The notes under the pieces were generated by a model that saw nothing but the letters and a program-made list of their open reading frames with translations, did not search any database and was not told the origin of the DNA. The position numbers were made by a program, and so were the translations under genes. A DNA stretch of 64,000 nt from Flaccisagitta enflata. Lineage: Eukaryota; Chaetognatha; Sagittoidea; Aphragmophora. Below, one piece after another: positions 19,717 to 30,499 of the stretch; within the stretch, counting starts at the first letter, position 1, and each line of letters begins with the position of its first letter. The stretch covers positions 45,322,001 to 45,386,000 of the forward strand of contig OZ231128.1 of the NCBI GenBank assembly GCA_965153355.1, given 5' to 3'.

Positions 19717-22700
19717 CTAGTACTGTAAAAGAATATGGTCCTTCAGCTGTCTCTTAAAGACAGACTCCGATTTGATCGTTCGTAACTGTAAAGGTAAACT
19801 GTTCCATGCTTGAATAGCTGTGTATGAGAAGCTAGATAAGGTACCATCGCACCTGGAAATAGAGAAACCATCCGAAGTACTTCCGCGTGTTCTATGGGAG
19901 TGAGCATCCGAAATGAGGACAAATTCATCAAGGAGATAAGAGGGGGCGGTTCTATTTTTTATTTTAAAAACATGGCCAAGCTTGAAATATTTCACCCTAT
20001 CTGGGATTGAAAACCATGAAAGCTGTTTTAATTCAGGTAAACCAACGTGTGCCATGTTACCTAGTTTAAAAACGAAACGAACCATCTTCCGTTGGAGAAC
20101 ATCTAATTTGCACTTGATACCCTGGGTAACACTACTATACCAAGACGAGGAGCAATAGTCAATATAAGGCTGCACTAGGGCCGAACAAAGAATTTTACGG
20201 GTGCCAAAATCCATAAGATGGGAGTTCCTGTACAAAAAGGAGATTCTACCGGCACATTTTTTGATGAGACCTTCAGCGTGAGAACGACCATCCATACTGT
20301 TATTTAAATGAATGCCAAGATACTTTACATTAGTTACCTCTTTGACAGGCGATCCCTCACATGTGACTTCAAACCCGTTAACCCGCTTAATTCGTTTTGC
20401 CGACCCATAAAGTATGGCCTCAGTCTTTCCGACATGGAGGGAAAGCCTGTTATCAATCAGCCAATGTTTACAATTAGCCAGTTGAGTACTAAGATGAGCT
20501 GAGATGTGTAGAGGGTCCTTGTGGGAGTAGACAAGAGCTGAATCGTCAGCGTAAAGAGAAAGACCACAATCAATGCTTACATTTAGATCATTAATGTATA
20601 GAAGAAATAACAGCGGACCAAGGATGGAACCCTGAGGAACACCACATGTTACTAACATAAAGTCTGATCGCTTTCCATTTACCTCAACACATTGTTCTCT
20701 ATTAGAAAGATAAGATCGAAACCAGGAACAAGAATCAGGTTTGACACCAATAGCCTCTAGTTTAGACAACAATATCTCATGATTAACCGTGTCAAACGCT
20801 TTTTTTAAGTCAATTAAAACCATTCCGACGTAGTTACCTTTTTTAATTTCTTTTTTAACATAATCGGTAAGACTAATCAAACACGTATCTGTAGAATATT
20901 GACTGCGGAATCCAGACTGGTTTTTAAACAAAACATTCTTTTTTTCTAAGTAATCAGATAACTGACCATGAACCGCACGTTCTAGGATTTTTGACAGAAC
21001 ATTTAATACACTAACTGGCCTGTAATTGCCGGGGTCCAACTTACTTCCCTTTTTGTAAATGGGCACAACTTTCGCCTGCTTAAAAGAGTGGGGGACAGTT
21101 TCCGTGAGGATAGACACATTCACGATATGAACCAAAGGGTCAACAATAGCATCCGCACTATCGCGCAAAAATCTAGAGGAAAGACCATCTATACCAGTTG
21201 CCTTGTTTGGATTTAGACTACGTAACTGTTTTAAGACAAAACCACGAGAAACGGGGGTAATCGTAAAAGAATGGCGTAATCCAGAAAAACGAGAATAAAA
21301 TCTTCTGAAAGTATGGGAAGAGACATCAAACAGGCCAGAGGGGCAAGGGAGCTTATTGACAAGATCAGCTGCAATAGAAGAAAAAAATCTATTAAACGCA
21401 CTGGCAACTTCAAAAGGATCAAATATCTTAGAGCCATTTTGTTCTAAAACAATAGACGAAACATCACTGTTATTTTTGTAACCGAGAGATTTCAACTGAC
21501 TCCACAGTTTTTTGCTATCACCCCTGTTTTGCTCTACCTTGGTCTTAAAAAACAACTGTTTCGCCATTTTGATATCTCTCTGTACACTGTTACGTACCTT
21601 ACAATACTCAGAGTACAAAGACGAGTTGCTACGGTTTTTCTTATACTTAGAAAACAAAGAATCTCTCAATTTAATGCCCGCCAAAATATGCGAGTTCATC
21701 CATGGGCTAGATCTATGTTTCACTCTAACACTTTTTACCGGAGCAACACAGTCAAGGGCAAGATTGAAAAGCCGAATAAATTCTTCTAGGCAGAAATTAA
21801 CATCAGTGGAACTAAGTAGCGGAGACCAATCAATTTTCTTTAGCTCGTGAACAAGTTTAAAAGGAGTGTAACAACGCATTGATCTAAAGTTCCTGATATT
21901 TGAGACATTTGGCAATGACCCTTCCATACCCCTAGAGCAGTAGACAACAAAATGATCGCTAAAGCCGGTAGCAATAACACCACATGATTTCAATCTATCT
22001 TTCATGCTAACAATTACATGATCCAAAATACTAGAAGTTGAAGGGGTAATTCTCGTAGGCTCAGATACAACTTGAGAATAACCAGAAAAATTCAAGAGAT
22101 CAATATAGGACTTGCACAAACTAGTTGAGGGATTACTAACATCAATATTTAGGTCACCTAGTATATACAGTTCGGTTCCAGGGTCGATGCGGGTGAGAGC
22201 TTGTTCCAGTTTGGGTAGAAAGTTATTGTCCGAGGGAGGGCGGTAGCATGAGCACACCAGAATGCCCTTCGTCCTTGGGAGTAGAAGTTCTACCCACGTG
22301 GCTTCCAGGCCGACCACAGATAGATCGGGACGTGGGTTGTAGGCGAAGTCGTTGTGGATGAACAATGCGACCCCGCCACCGTGTCGATTTCGATCTTGTC
22401 GTACCACTGAAAAGCCAGGAACCAAGATTTCACCATCGCTGACCGTGTCGTCGAGCCATGTCTCGGTGACCGCTAGGACTGACGCTTTCGTCCTCGAGAG
22501 AAGATGCTGAACCTCGGAGATTTTGGGAATCAAGGAACGGACATTGGCGTGTAAGAAGTGTAATCCTTTAGAGTTAAGAATCTCAGGAATAAAAGCAGAG
22601 GAAACGCCATTAGTGACCTGTGAGGCGGGTGCTGCCCCTGCACCCGCCGTATCCTCTCCATCGGTGGTGGCGTTGGTGAAGAACGGAAGTGACGCCCAAC

Positions 22701-23127
22701 CACAGAGGTCGCACGTGAAGTCGATTTTGTCTCCATCCTTGACGCATTGATCGTACTGTTGGAGCGAAATGCGTGACGTACACCGCACGTGAGTCCGCCT
22801 CTTGCAAGTGTCGCATGTTACAGCTTTGCTGGCTTTGGTGACATTCCTTCCACACGTGCCACAAGGGTTTGAGACTTTTCTGACGAGATTTTCACTTGTA
22901 TTCGAGCGAGGGCCGGGATGAGGGTTAATATCTCCGCATAAAAGTATGTGTAAGCTTCCACTCTTTGTTTTATCACATTGTTTATTTCTTATTCCTTTTG
23001 TAACCACATCGTTTGTCGTTGTTAAAAAGCGAGATAACGTAGGATACTGTTCTTGCGGTTTAGATTTTCCGTCATTAAAATTGGCCGACCCGAGTAACAG
23101 TAAAAACACGAGCAGAAAACTTCCCAT
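19717..23127 (-). CDS. CR1/L2-type non-LTR retrotransposon ORF (PHD-like finger, endonuclease, reverse transcriptase)
   Basis: A single open frame of 1136 aa from the ATG at 23127 (the frame is open two codons further, from a GTG). Order: a hydrophobic, signal-peptide-like N-terminus (MGSFLLVFLLLLGSANF), then a 2A-like motif ILLCGDINPHPGP (residues ~61-73). A Cys-rich PHD-like finger (CGTCG, CDTCKRRTHVRC, CDLCGW, ~89-144) follows. Next is an apurinic-endonuclease-like domain (HANVRSL, TETWLDD, LGDLNID, SDHFVVYC), then reverse transcriptase with DLKKAFDTVNH, GVPQGSILGPLLF and the catalytic YADD in LSLYADDSALVYS. The C-terminus after a 'YIDYCSSSWY' block ends LKDHILLQY. No stop or frameshift, so recent insertion or selection is likely. 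Domain order and RT motifs fit the CR1/L2 (jockey) group. The exact clade is inferred. The ends of the element are not defined. Confidence 0.93.
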   Translation of the reverse strand: MGSFLLVFLLLLGSANFNDGKSKPQEQYPTLSRFLTTTNDVVTKGIRNKQCDKTKSGSLHILLCGDINPHPGPRSNTSENLVRKVSNPCGTCGRNVTKASKAVTCDTCKRRTHVRCTSRISLQQYDQCVKDGDKIDFTCDLCGWASLPFFTNATTDGEDTAGAGAAPASQVTNGVSSAFIPEILNSKGLHFLHANVRSLIPKISEVQHLLSRTKASVLAVTETWLDDTVSDGEILVPGFSVVRQDRNRHGGGVALFIHNDFAYNPRPDLSVVGLEATWVELLLPRTKGILVCSCYRPPSDNNFLPKLEQALTRIDPGTELYILGDLNIDVSNPSTSLCKSYIDLLNFSGYSQVVSEPTRITPSTSSILDHVIVSMKDRLKSCGVIATGFSDHFVVYCSRGMEGSLPNVSNIRNFRSMRCYTPFKLVHELKKIDWSPLLSSTDVNFCLEEFIRLFNLALDCVAPVKSVRVKHRSSPWMNSHILAGIKLRDSLFSKYKKNRSNSSLYSEYCKVRNSVQRDIKMAKQLFFKTKVEQNRGDSKKLWSQLKSLGYKNNSDVSSIVLEQNGSKIFDPFEVASAFNRFFSSIAADLVNKLPCPSGLFDVSSHTFRRFYSRFSGLRHSFTITPVSRGFVLKQLRSLNPNKATGIDGLSSRFLRDSADAIVDPLVHIVNVSILTETVPHSFKQAKVVPIYKKGSKLDPGNYRPVSVLNVLSKILERAVHGQLSDYLEKKNVLFKNQSGFRSQYSTDTCLISLTDYVKKEIKKGNYVGMVLIDLKKAFDTVNHEILLSKLEAIGVKPDSCSWFRSYLSNREQCVEVNGKRSDFMLVTCGVPQGSILGPLLFLLYINDLNVSIDCGLSLYADDSALVYSHKDPLHISAHLSTQLANCKHWLIDNRLSLHVGKTEAILYGSAKRIKRVNGFEVTCEGSPVKEVTNVKYLGIHLNNSMDGRSHAEGLIKKCAGRISFLYRNSHLMDFGTRKILCSALVQPYIDYCSSSWYSSVTQGIKCKLDVLQRKMVRFVFKLGNMAHVGLPELKQLSWFSIPDRVKYFKLGHVFKIKNRTAPSYLLDEFVLISDAHSHRTRGSTSDGFSISRCDGTLSSFSYTAIQAWNSLPLQLRTIKSESVFKRQLKDHILLQY

Positions 23128-23490
23128 TTCCACACCGATATTGAGTCACGGCAAGGCAAGGTAGCTCTTTTTCACGAGGATCGAGGCGAATTAATTGGCA
23201 GGGAACGGAGAGTTTAATTAAGCGAATAAAAGACATAGTCAAGAATAGTCAATAATTAAGTACTGTTACATTTTGTTACAGGAAAATAAATAGCGTAAGC
23301 CCCCTTTGGTGGACACGTTTTTTGGTGATAATGGAATATCTGCAGATATTTACCGGCCTAATTTCAAGCAATTATACCTCCCCGAACATTTGATAGCAAT
23401 GATACCAATTGCAAGTCCCTCATGTACCGAAATTGCCCTGTCAGCATTGCGTTGGTCTTGGTAATATGACATGTGAGCCTCTTGCTGAAA
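23128..23490. other. LINE 5' region or flank, boundary unclear
   Basis: Upstream of the LINE ATG on the minus strand. No ORF and no duplicated target site recognised. Confidence 0.35.
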
Positions 23491-23494
23491 TCGT

Positions 23495-24110
23495 CCCTTA
23501 CTATCTTGCTCAAAATAAGAGTCCGGCATGTTTTCCTAAATTGTGGCTAATTTATCAAACAAAACATATAAAAATTGGTGACCGTTAGAAAGCCCTGCAA
23601 AAATGTGATGGTATGCCACCAAGCAGAGCTCTGTAGCTCAATTTGTTTAAATTTTACAGCAGAAGAAGTAAAATGATTCACTTTTCTTTGAGGTGAAAAT
23701 CTCTTTTTGTAATTTTCATATTTTTATATGGGTATATCTTGTACATATCAATCATAGCAGGTCAGGAAAATCGGTGTTCAATGTAAAGAGCATCAAAAGA
23801 ACTTTCATTTGCCACCAAGCCGAGCTCATTTGGTCAAATTGTGTAGATTTTACAACAAAATTAGTGAAAGGTTTGTCCTCAAATCAGAAAGGCAAAAACA
23901 GATAAACAAGTTGTGAAACATGTCACACGCAAATCAATGGTAGAGTTACAAGAGACCCTAACAGTCACTATACCAACAAAATTTGCTACCAAAATATGCT
24001 AAGATGAATTTTCATCACAAACAAACAAGTTTTACTTATCAATATTTAAAAATAGATGACTAATTTCTATGACGAGGACTCTTAATTTGAGCAAGATAGT
24101 AAGTACCTAG
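23495..24110 (-). mobile_element. family F foldback element
   Basis: Ends are inverted: TACTATCTTGCTCAAAATAA GAGTCC (about 23500-23525) versus GGACTCTTAATTTGAGCAAG ATAGTA (24078-24103). The inside carries GCCACCAAGCAGAGCTC and GCCACCAAGCCGAGCTC, the inverse of the copy at 2225-2730. Confidence 0.75.
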
Positions 24111-24288
24111 AATAACTTAAGTACCCTAAAGTACCCTAAAATACCCTAGAGTACCTTATATTACCTTAAAAAACCTTAAAAAGTCATAATTTCAAAAATG
24201 TGACGGACCGACGGACGGACCGACCTACCGACCTACCGACCTACCGACCGACACGGCAAAGTGTAGAGTCGCGTGCACGCGACTAAAA
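24110..24288 (-). mobile_element. family A end with 10-bp repeat body
   Basis: About eight degenerate TACCCTAAAG decamers, then TGACGGACCGACGGACGG and (CCGACCTA)n, closing with AAGTGTAGAGTCGCGTGCAC GCGACTAAAAA. The ACAAGGC end is not present. Confidence 0.7.
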
Positions 24289-24289
24289 A

Positions 24290-25060
24290 TCACTCATCCA
24301 GACGACCAGCTATGCTCCCTAATATGTTTTTTTTATTTGCACATTTAAACATTCCATTTGAAATCCAAAAAAAAAAGACTGAGCTAAATGAGCTAAAAAA
24401 AGCTAGAGTATGGAAAACTCTCTCACAGATGACCAGCTATGCTCATGAATATGTTTTCTTGTATTTGCGTGCTCAGACGTGTATTAAAATATTGATCTAT
24501 TTATCCCACTTAAATTCAGAAAAAAAGACTAAATGAGCTAGAATATTCAAAAAGACCTTTACAGATGAGCAGCTATGCTCACTGACGTGTTTTCTTATAT
24601 TTGCATGCTCAGACATATATCAATACTTGTATTCATTTATCCTATTTAAAATCAGAAGAAAAAACTGAGCTACATGAGCTAGAATAGTCAAAAACATCCT
24701 CACAGATAAGCAGCTATACTCATAAGCATATTTACTTGTATTTGCATGCTCAAACAAACATCATTGCACTTAACTTACTTATTGATCTAACACAAAATCC
24801 TAAAGAATAAGAAAAAAATCGATTTTTCGTAAAGAAAGCTTTAAAAAGTCATAACTTGAAAAACATTCATCATAGAGCATTTTGCTTGGCGCCAAATGAA
24901 AGAGAGTTATCAAACTCACTTACTCTATCAATTTCATTGGGGGCCCCAATCGTTCAATAAAGATTCTTAACTTCCTGATAACAAATTGAAAACCATGTTT
25001 TTCTGGAATATGTAAAAAAGTTAAAGACTGACTTCGACTTTTTTCCCAACAATATTACAA
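24290..25060 (+). repeat. family D repeat with at least four internal units
   Basis: Units near 24300, 24400, 24540 and 24665 each hold ACTGAGCTAAATGAGC-like, ACAGATGA.CAGCTATGCTCA and GCATGCTCAGAC.T phrases. The closing block GCTTGGCGCCAAATGAAAGA is at about 24885. Confidence 0.75.
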
Positions 25061-25309
25061 AATCCCATTACACTGGTATTTCACACAAGACTACCTCACA
25101 ATGACCTATAACATTACAAAATAAAACAAAAATTACTAAATTTCAACAATATTTTGGACGGACGGACCATAGACCCACAGACGGCACAGAGCAAAATTCA
25201 CCGTGGTTGGGGACATCCCTTGCATTCCTTGTATCCCTTAGAGATATTGCTTGTCCTAGATGCCACAACGTGATAAAACTATGATGACACATCTCATAAT
25301 CTGTAATAG

Positions 25310-25536
25310 AACAAGTGACGCGGGGTCACAATATTGTTGCAGACGGGTGGGCAGGGGCAGCCAACCCCCATCCACACCCAACAATCTTTCCAAACCAGAC
25401 AAATACACAAAAAGCTTCAAAATGCTCGTTTTTCCACTTTTTGCCTTAAGCTCACAGACAGACGGACCGACAGACTGACAGACCAACGGACGGACGGACA
25501 AAATCTCTTATAAAGTTTCGTGTCTGCATGTAAAAA
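25310..25536 (-). mobile_element. family B element
   Basis: AACAAGTGACGCGGGGTCAC, GACGGGTGGGCAGGGGCAG, a CTCGTTTTTCCACTTTT block, (GGAC)n and AATCTCTTATAAAGTTTCGT GTCTGCATGTAAAAA. Nearly the same as 55842-56062. Confidence 0.8.
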
Positions 25537-25539
25537 TGT

Positions 25540-26120
25540 GAGATTAAACCCCGAGCCAACCCCAAGTCAACCCCGAGCCAACCCAACGCCTACCCCTAAC
25601 GAACACCAAGCTCATTAGTTTGCGTTCCTTGTAGGCTGTAGCTTTTGCCAACATTGCATTACCACCATTGCAGCTGCCATCAACGTCGTCATCATCAATA
25701 TCACTGTCAGGGTTGCGGCCTCCACAGTAGGAGGGGCTCAATATGGGCATATGAAAAACAAATTATTTCCAAGCACTTTTCATGTTCCAATTGCATAATT
25801 AGAGCTCAATCTACTTGCATAATCGATATAGACGTGATCTTGACACCCCGTCATTGAAAAATGTGATTTTGAAGAGAAAAGAAAAAAATTGTCTTTTAGG
25901 CTGAAATATTTAAATCTTTAGAAAATCATAATTTCTCTTCTAATCAGTCGAAAACTTTGGGATTGGTCTCGTTCAACAGCATGTTTTTAGTATTTTATGT
26001 GTACAAAATTTCAACTAAATCGGCCGGGCGGTTTAGGAGAAAATTGATCTTAAAAAAGATAATTAAAACAAAACTCGTTCAAAATTCGATTAAATTTCAT
26101 AGCTTGATCCTGAGTGCTTC
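25540..26120 (+). repeat. family J dispersed repeat
   Basis: Contains AATTATTTCCAAGCACTTTT CATGTTCCA, GACACCCCGTCATTGAAAAA TGTGATTTTGAAGAG and AATTTCTCTTCTAATC. These recur inverted at 28590-29070. Confidence 0.75.
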
Positions 26121-26283
26121 GTGGGGTTTTGGGATTAATTGATTGAATGCGTGTGTGTGCGCATGAGCATATTTGCTGGCATTTATATTACCTCTTCATG
26201 CGTCAAGTCCGTTCTTTTTAACGTTCATCTTTCGGCGCCCATGAATTTCTACTGGAGCTGCCTTTTTTTCGTGTTTCTTTTTT

Positions 26284-26592
26284 GAGCAGCGGCCCCAAAG
26301 GGCCGATGTCCTGTAGGACACAGGGGTGAATTTCCATATGTCCGTCCGTCCGTCCATTCATCCGTCCGTCCGTACGTCCCTCCCCCTTGGAAGCTTCTCA
26401 AGCCACTCAGGCCTCAAATCCATCCTCTCAGGCCTCAAATCTGGCCTCTCAGGCCTCAAATCTGGCCTCTCAGGCCTCGAATCCAGCCTCTCAGGCCTCG
26501 AATCCAGCCTCTCAGGCCTCAAACCAGCCTCCCAGGCTTCAAATCCAGCCTCTTGGGCCCTAAATCCAGCCTCTTAGGCCTCAAATTCATAT
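26284..26592 (-). mobile_element. family C element, left end and minisatellite
   Basis: AGCGGCCCCAAAGGGCCGAT and GTCCTGTAGGACACAGGGGT are followed by GTCCGTCC repeats and about nine units of AGGCCTCAAATCTGGCCTCT. The S/G/L-repeat ORF (26326-26577) is minisatellite translation only. Confidence 0.8.
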
Positions 26593-26877
26593 TGAATAAC
26601 ATAACATACGCGGTCTTTATAAAAAATTATGGTATCAAAATCAATAGCTTCAAGTCACCGTCTTTTCCGATTTGTGTCAAAACGAACGCCGGAACTGGCA
26701 ATGTTCGTTCGCTCGCCTCGCTCACTCCACTTACTCGCTCTGCAGTGCTTCACTGTGGTACGCTCATTTGGCTATTGCTCATTCACTTCGCTCACTTCCT
26801 CGTGGGGCAGTTAAAATTCGCGTAATCGCGTTTAACAGGAAATGACATAATCTTGGTCGTCACAGGAAACACACCCT

Positions 26878-27130
26878 TTTTGGGCAGCGGCCCCAAAGGC
26901 TCTGGGTTGCTCGGGGTTGCTCGGGGTTGTTTGGGGTTGGCTCAGGTTTGGCTTGGAGTTTAATCTCACGTTTTTCTGTTATAGATTATGAGGTGCAGGA
27001 CGGCACCAGAAAACTTGTGACAAAAATCACATGTGCGCATGCGCTTGTTCGAAGAAAAAGTGCAAATGGTAAATTCATCCAAAACGGAAGTGGCACAGAA
27101 ATTAGATTGTGGCGTGTACGGTGATAAAAT
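26878..27130. repeat. family C end fragment and GGGTTGCTCG repeats
   Basis: GGGCAGCGGCCCCAAAGG at 26881 is followed by three to four TCGGGGTTG units and then AT-rich DNA. No gene. Confidence 0.5.
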
Positions 27131-27213
27131 CAGCTAACGATTATGAACATGTACTGATCATAGCTAGATCAAGGTAATTTAACAAGCCACCATGAGCGCT
27201 AAACTGTAGTTCT

Positions 27214-27780
27214 TAAGGGCAATATGTGGTCAACGATACCCGTTGCCCTGCTCTGCATGATTGTGAATTTGTGTGAGGGGTAGCAGGGCAGCGGCGAGAG
27301 GGCAAGTCCTGTAGAACACAGGAGGACTTTTGTTGTCCTGCCTGAAAATGTTGATGAATGCCTATAATGTAATGAATGACCTTAGAGTATGAAAGGCTTT
27401 TCAGCTAAGCTTGAGCTGGGAGGCCCAGGAGTTTGAGGCTTCATCCAGTGTGACAGAGGCGTTGAGGCTGAGAGGCTGAACCCAAGGAGGCTGGGGTGAG
27501 GCAGGAGCTCAGGTGAGCCTGACGGGACGGATTTCAAGCTTTGAAGGCTGAATTTGAGGCAGGAAGCCTGGTTGGGGCCTGAGAGGCCTGATAGGGGATT
27601 GTGAGCGAACGAGACGAAGCAGACGGACGGACGGACGGACGGCGTGGGATCACTTGTGTTCTGCAGGACTTTGTCTCAGGCCGGCACGAACAAGTGCATA
27701 CTTTTTGTGGTCGGTACCGTGTGCCTGCTTTTAGTGATTAGTGAAGAAGTGGAGTGAGGAGGCAGGGCGGCGGCTGAGGG
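27214..27780 (-). mobile_element. family C element, degenerate full length
   Basis: GGGCAATATGTGGTCAACGA, GCAGGGCAGCGGCGAGAGGG, GTCCTGTAGAACACAGG, degenerate GAGGCTGA-type units (27420-27600), GCAGACGGACGGACGGACGG, and CACTTGTGTTCTGCAGGACT TTGTC at the right. Same order as 39240-40010. Confidence 0.65.
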
Positions 27781-28059
27781 CCGATGCGTAGGAGGCAGTT
27801 AATTTAAATGCGTCTTGAGAGGGCGGGGCAGCAGTGTGATTTCGTGATATTCAGCTGAAATTTTTGTATTTTCTTGATTTCTTTATCGGTGCTGTGTGTG
27901 TTAATGGGAATTTTATATTTTAGTTTTGCTCCGATTTTTAGTATTTATTGATAGAAGCTTGTCACGTTTTTCTTTTTGTAAAATTTCTCGTATGTTATTG
28001 ATAGGAAGTTGCATTTTGTGTTCAAAGTACTATCGATAATTTGAGCAGGAAGCAAAAGG

Positions 28060-28155
28060 CATTTAGGACGGGCCGGACGTACGGACGGGCGTATGGAAAT
28101 TCACGCCTGTGTCCTACGGGACATTGGCCCTTTGGGGCCGCTGCCCAAAAAGGAT
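28060..28155 (+). mobile_element. family C right end fragment
   Basis: GGACGTACGGACGGGCGTAT, GCCTGTGTCCTACGGGACAT and GGCCCTTTGGGGCCGCTGCC. Confidence 0.7.
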
Positions 28156-28589
28156 TTTGCTCAAACCGGAGGTGGTACGCCATTTCGCGTTTTTTAGCGT
28201 CATTTCGCATCATTTAATGTTGACCTAGACAATCAACAATGATGAACTCAAAATTTGCGCTAAAAATGGTAAAAAATACTCTTTTTTGCTTGTCCAAAAC
28301 AATTAATTTGCGGAAGAAACTTAGCTACGTAATGGAAAAAGTTGATAATGAAGAGTGACGTCACCATACCTGAGCAGTCCAACACTCCCATGCGGGATTT
28401 TTTTGCCGAAAGTTTTCCGGCCTTCAGAAGTTCAGAACACACTTTCTGATCATAATCAGACGGTTTCAGAGACCGGACCTGCTCAAATGCTTGTACGATG
28501 TCATATTATATGGAAGTGATTATCTTGTCAAGATTTAAAAAGTAGTAGCGATTTCGACTTGCTGGTGGGTGTAAAGGTGTGAAGCAGTC

Positions 28590-29075
28590 CTCTAATGGTC
28601 ACTTCGGTTCGCCATCCGACTTTTGGGCTCTATTGCATGGTACTTTATTTAAATCTTTCATTGCCAGGAGAACCATATTCCGCGTACACGTACGCGTAGT
28701 TGTTAAAAACAGTGTAAGGAAAAAAATTAAAAAATTATAAAGCCTTTTCTTGAAAAAAAGATCAATTTTCTTAAGAATTTCTTGGCCGATTGAGCTGAAA
28801 TTTTGAACAGTGCAAGAGCTAAAAAATTGCCGTCGAATGAGACCAATCCCACAATTTTCGATCAATTAGAAGAGCAGTTACGATTTTATGAAGATTTGAA
28901 TATTCCATAAGATAAAAAAAAATTGTTTTTTTCTCTTCAAAATCACATTTTTCAATGACGGGGTGTCAAGATCAAGTCTAAATCGATTTTCCAATGAGAT
29001 TAGGCTCTTATTATGCAAATGGAACATGAAAAGTGCTTGGAAATAATGTTTCATTGGGATGCCCAAAATGAGCCC
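28590..29075 (-). repeat. family J dispersed repeat, inverted copy
   Basis: AGAAGAGCAGTTACGATTTT, CTTCAAAATCACATTTTTCA, ATGACGGGGTGTCAAGATC and ATGGAACATGAAAAGTGCTT are the inverse of 25770-25950. Confidence 0.75.
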
Positions 29076-29167
29076 AATCTACTCCACAGCCACCACCTTT
29101 CTCGTTACCGTTCCTGCAACCTCCACCTCCACTTCTAACCACTACAGCTTCCGTCAAATCCCCGCCT

Positions 29168-29947
29168 TTACCATGAAATGTTACCAATAACCATAACAGT
29201 GCCAAAAGAACGAGTGAGATGGGAATTTCGACGAACGTTAGGCAAAAACGAAGTTACATATCTAAGGAAAGGCAAGAGAAGAACCACTGAAAGAAGAGGA
29301 AGAAGTGAGGAAAAAAGGCAAAGTACCTGAAGCATAACCGTAACCATACCTGTAATAAATCTCTCTCTCTTTTCCCCTTCACGCGCGAAAGCGAAGGGGA
29401 AAACCGACAGAGAGTGTGGGAGAGAGAGAGTAAAGTCTGATCGTGGAACGCGAGAAGAATCTTTTATCTTTACTCCACGCGCGCCGACGCCGGCAGCGAC
29501 GCCGGCGCCGACAGCAACGCCAACAGCGGATGCTGTCAGCGCGAAACTGTAGCTCACACGATCAAAAGTAACGAGGTTGAGACTAACGCTGGCAATACCA
29601 ACAATGACAAGGTTGATTCCACGGCTAAGGTTGATTAGGCAGAGTATATTTCCAGAAAAGAATATGCGGGATTGCGGGAACCGTTGTTTCTCTGGAAAGA
29701 ATCGATAATATTTGAAAAGAAGGGCCAGAGATGCCCTTCCACGCCGACAAGTATCAATACAGTCAAAGTGTGATGAGAGGTTGAAATGACAAAGCGGAGA
29801 ATAGAGTCGAACCGATGCGACAAAAACGATAATTTTCGTTGTTTGAAAAGCATGGCTAACAAGATCCCTCGACAAGTTTACTATACGAGTTAAGATGCGC
29901 CAATGCAGATTTTCAAACCTTGTAGGACTGTAGATCAACAGAAGCAA
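29168..29947 (-). CDS. hypothetical 259-codon open frame, coding status doubtful
   Basis: An open frame of 259 codons, the longest outside the LINE, the transposase-like gene and microsatellites. No long frame lies opposite it, so it is not a shadow. The predicted protein has two hydrophobic stretches: an Ala/Gly/Val one near residue 140 (SAVGVAVGAGVAAGVGARG) and a Leu-rich one near 220. No domain or motif is recognisable. The region is more GC-rich than its neighbours and not visibly repetitive. It might be an exon, an old mobile-element remnant or chance. No splice sites clearly bound it. Confidence 0.25.
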   Translation of the reverse strand: MLLLIYSPTRFENLHWRILTRIVNLSRDLVSHAFQTTKIIVFVASVRLYSPLCHFNLSSHFDCIDTCRRGRASLALLFKYYRFFPEKQRFPQSRIFFSGNILCLINLSRGINLVIVGIASVSLNLVTFDRVSYSFALTASAVGVAVGAGVAAGVGARGVKIKDSSRVPRSDFTLSLPHSLSVFPFAFAREGEKRERFITGMVTVMLQVLCLFSSLLPLLSVVLLLPFLRYVTSFLPNVRRNSHLTRSFGTVMVIGNISW

Positions 29948-30032
29948 CTTCCGGGCCCTTACTCATGAAATTTGGTATGGATGTTCATCGCTGTTCCATA
30001 ATGATATTAGTTCATAATGGTATTAGTTCACA

Positions 30033-30499
30033 TAAAATGATATATAAGAAAACGATGTCATTCTGCTTCTAAAAATAAAAAAGCAATTCTGAAATAAATT
30101 CAAAGAGCTCTCAAGCTCTCAAGCTCTCAAGTTAAATAGTTTGGCCACAACAATGATTTGGGGTAGATTTAATATTTACAGCCAATGACTTTTTCATCAG
30201 GAATGTTTTTCTTTATATTGTTCTTTTTTCTAAACGGCTTGACCTACAGATCCCAGATTGGTCTCGAATTAAAGATATTTTAATTTTCTATCATTTAGAG
30301 AAAAACTTCCAGGATGAAAAAAAATATTTACTGTAAATATTCATTTTACTTCAAATCTATATCATGGCCAAAATACTTAACTTAGACCCGTAAATTTTTT
30401 ACATGAAAAATCACAGCTTAAGAGCTCATTGAATCTTTTTTCAGAATTATTTTCTTATATTTAGAAGCAGAATAACATCGTTTTCTCATACATCATTTG
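30033..30499. mobile_element. foldback element, ~80-bp inverted ends
   Basis: AAATGATATATAAGAAAACG ATGTCATTCTGCTTCTAAA at the left matches the inverse of TTTAGAAGCAGAATAACATC GTTTTCTCATACATCATTT at the right, and further inward. The interior includes the TGGTCTCGAATTAAAG and TTACTTCAAATCT blocks shared with 1611-2220. Confidence 0.75.

Noticed and set aside
22523-22864. Small ORFs around the PHD-like region of the LINE
   Set aside because: Shadows of the 1136-codon LINE frame.
18040-25060. Family D copies at 18 and 24 kb as ends of one large transposon carrying the LINE
   Set aside because: The two copies are in the same orientation, other D copies occur alone (48.8 kb), and the LINE has its own unrelated context. 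No shared target duplication.
26326-26577. SGLKSGLSGL-type repeat protein
   Set aside because: It is the family C minisatellite read in one frame. Similar frames occur wherever the minisatellite lies (5544, 39697).
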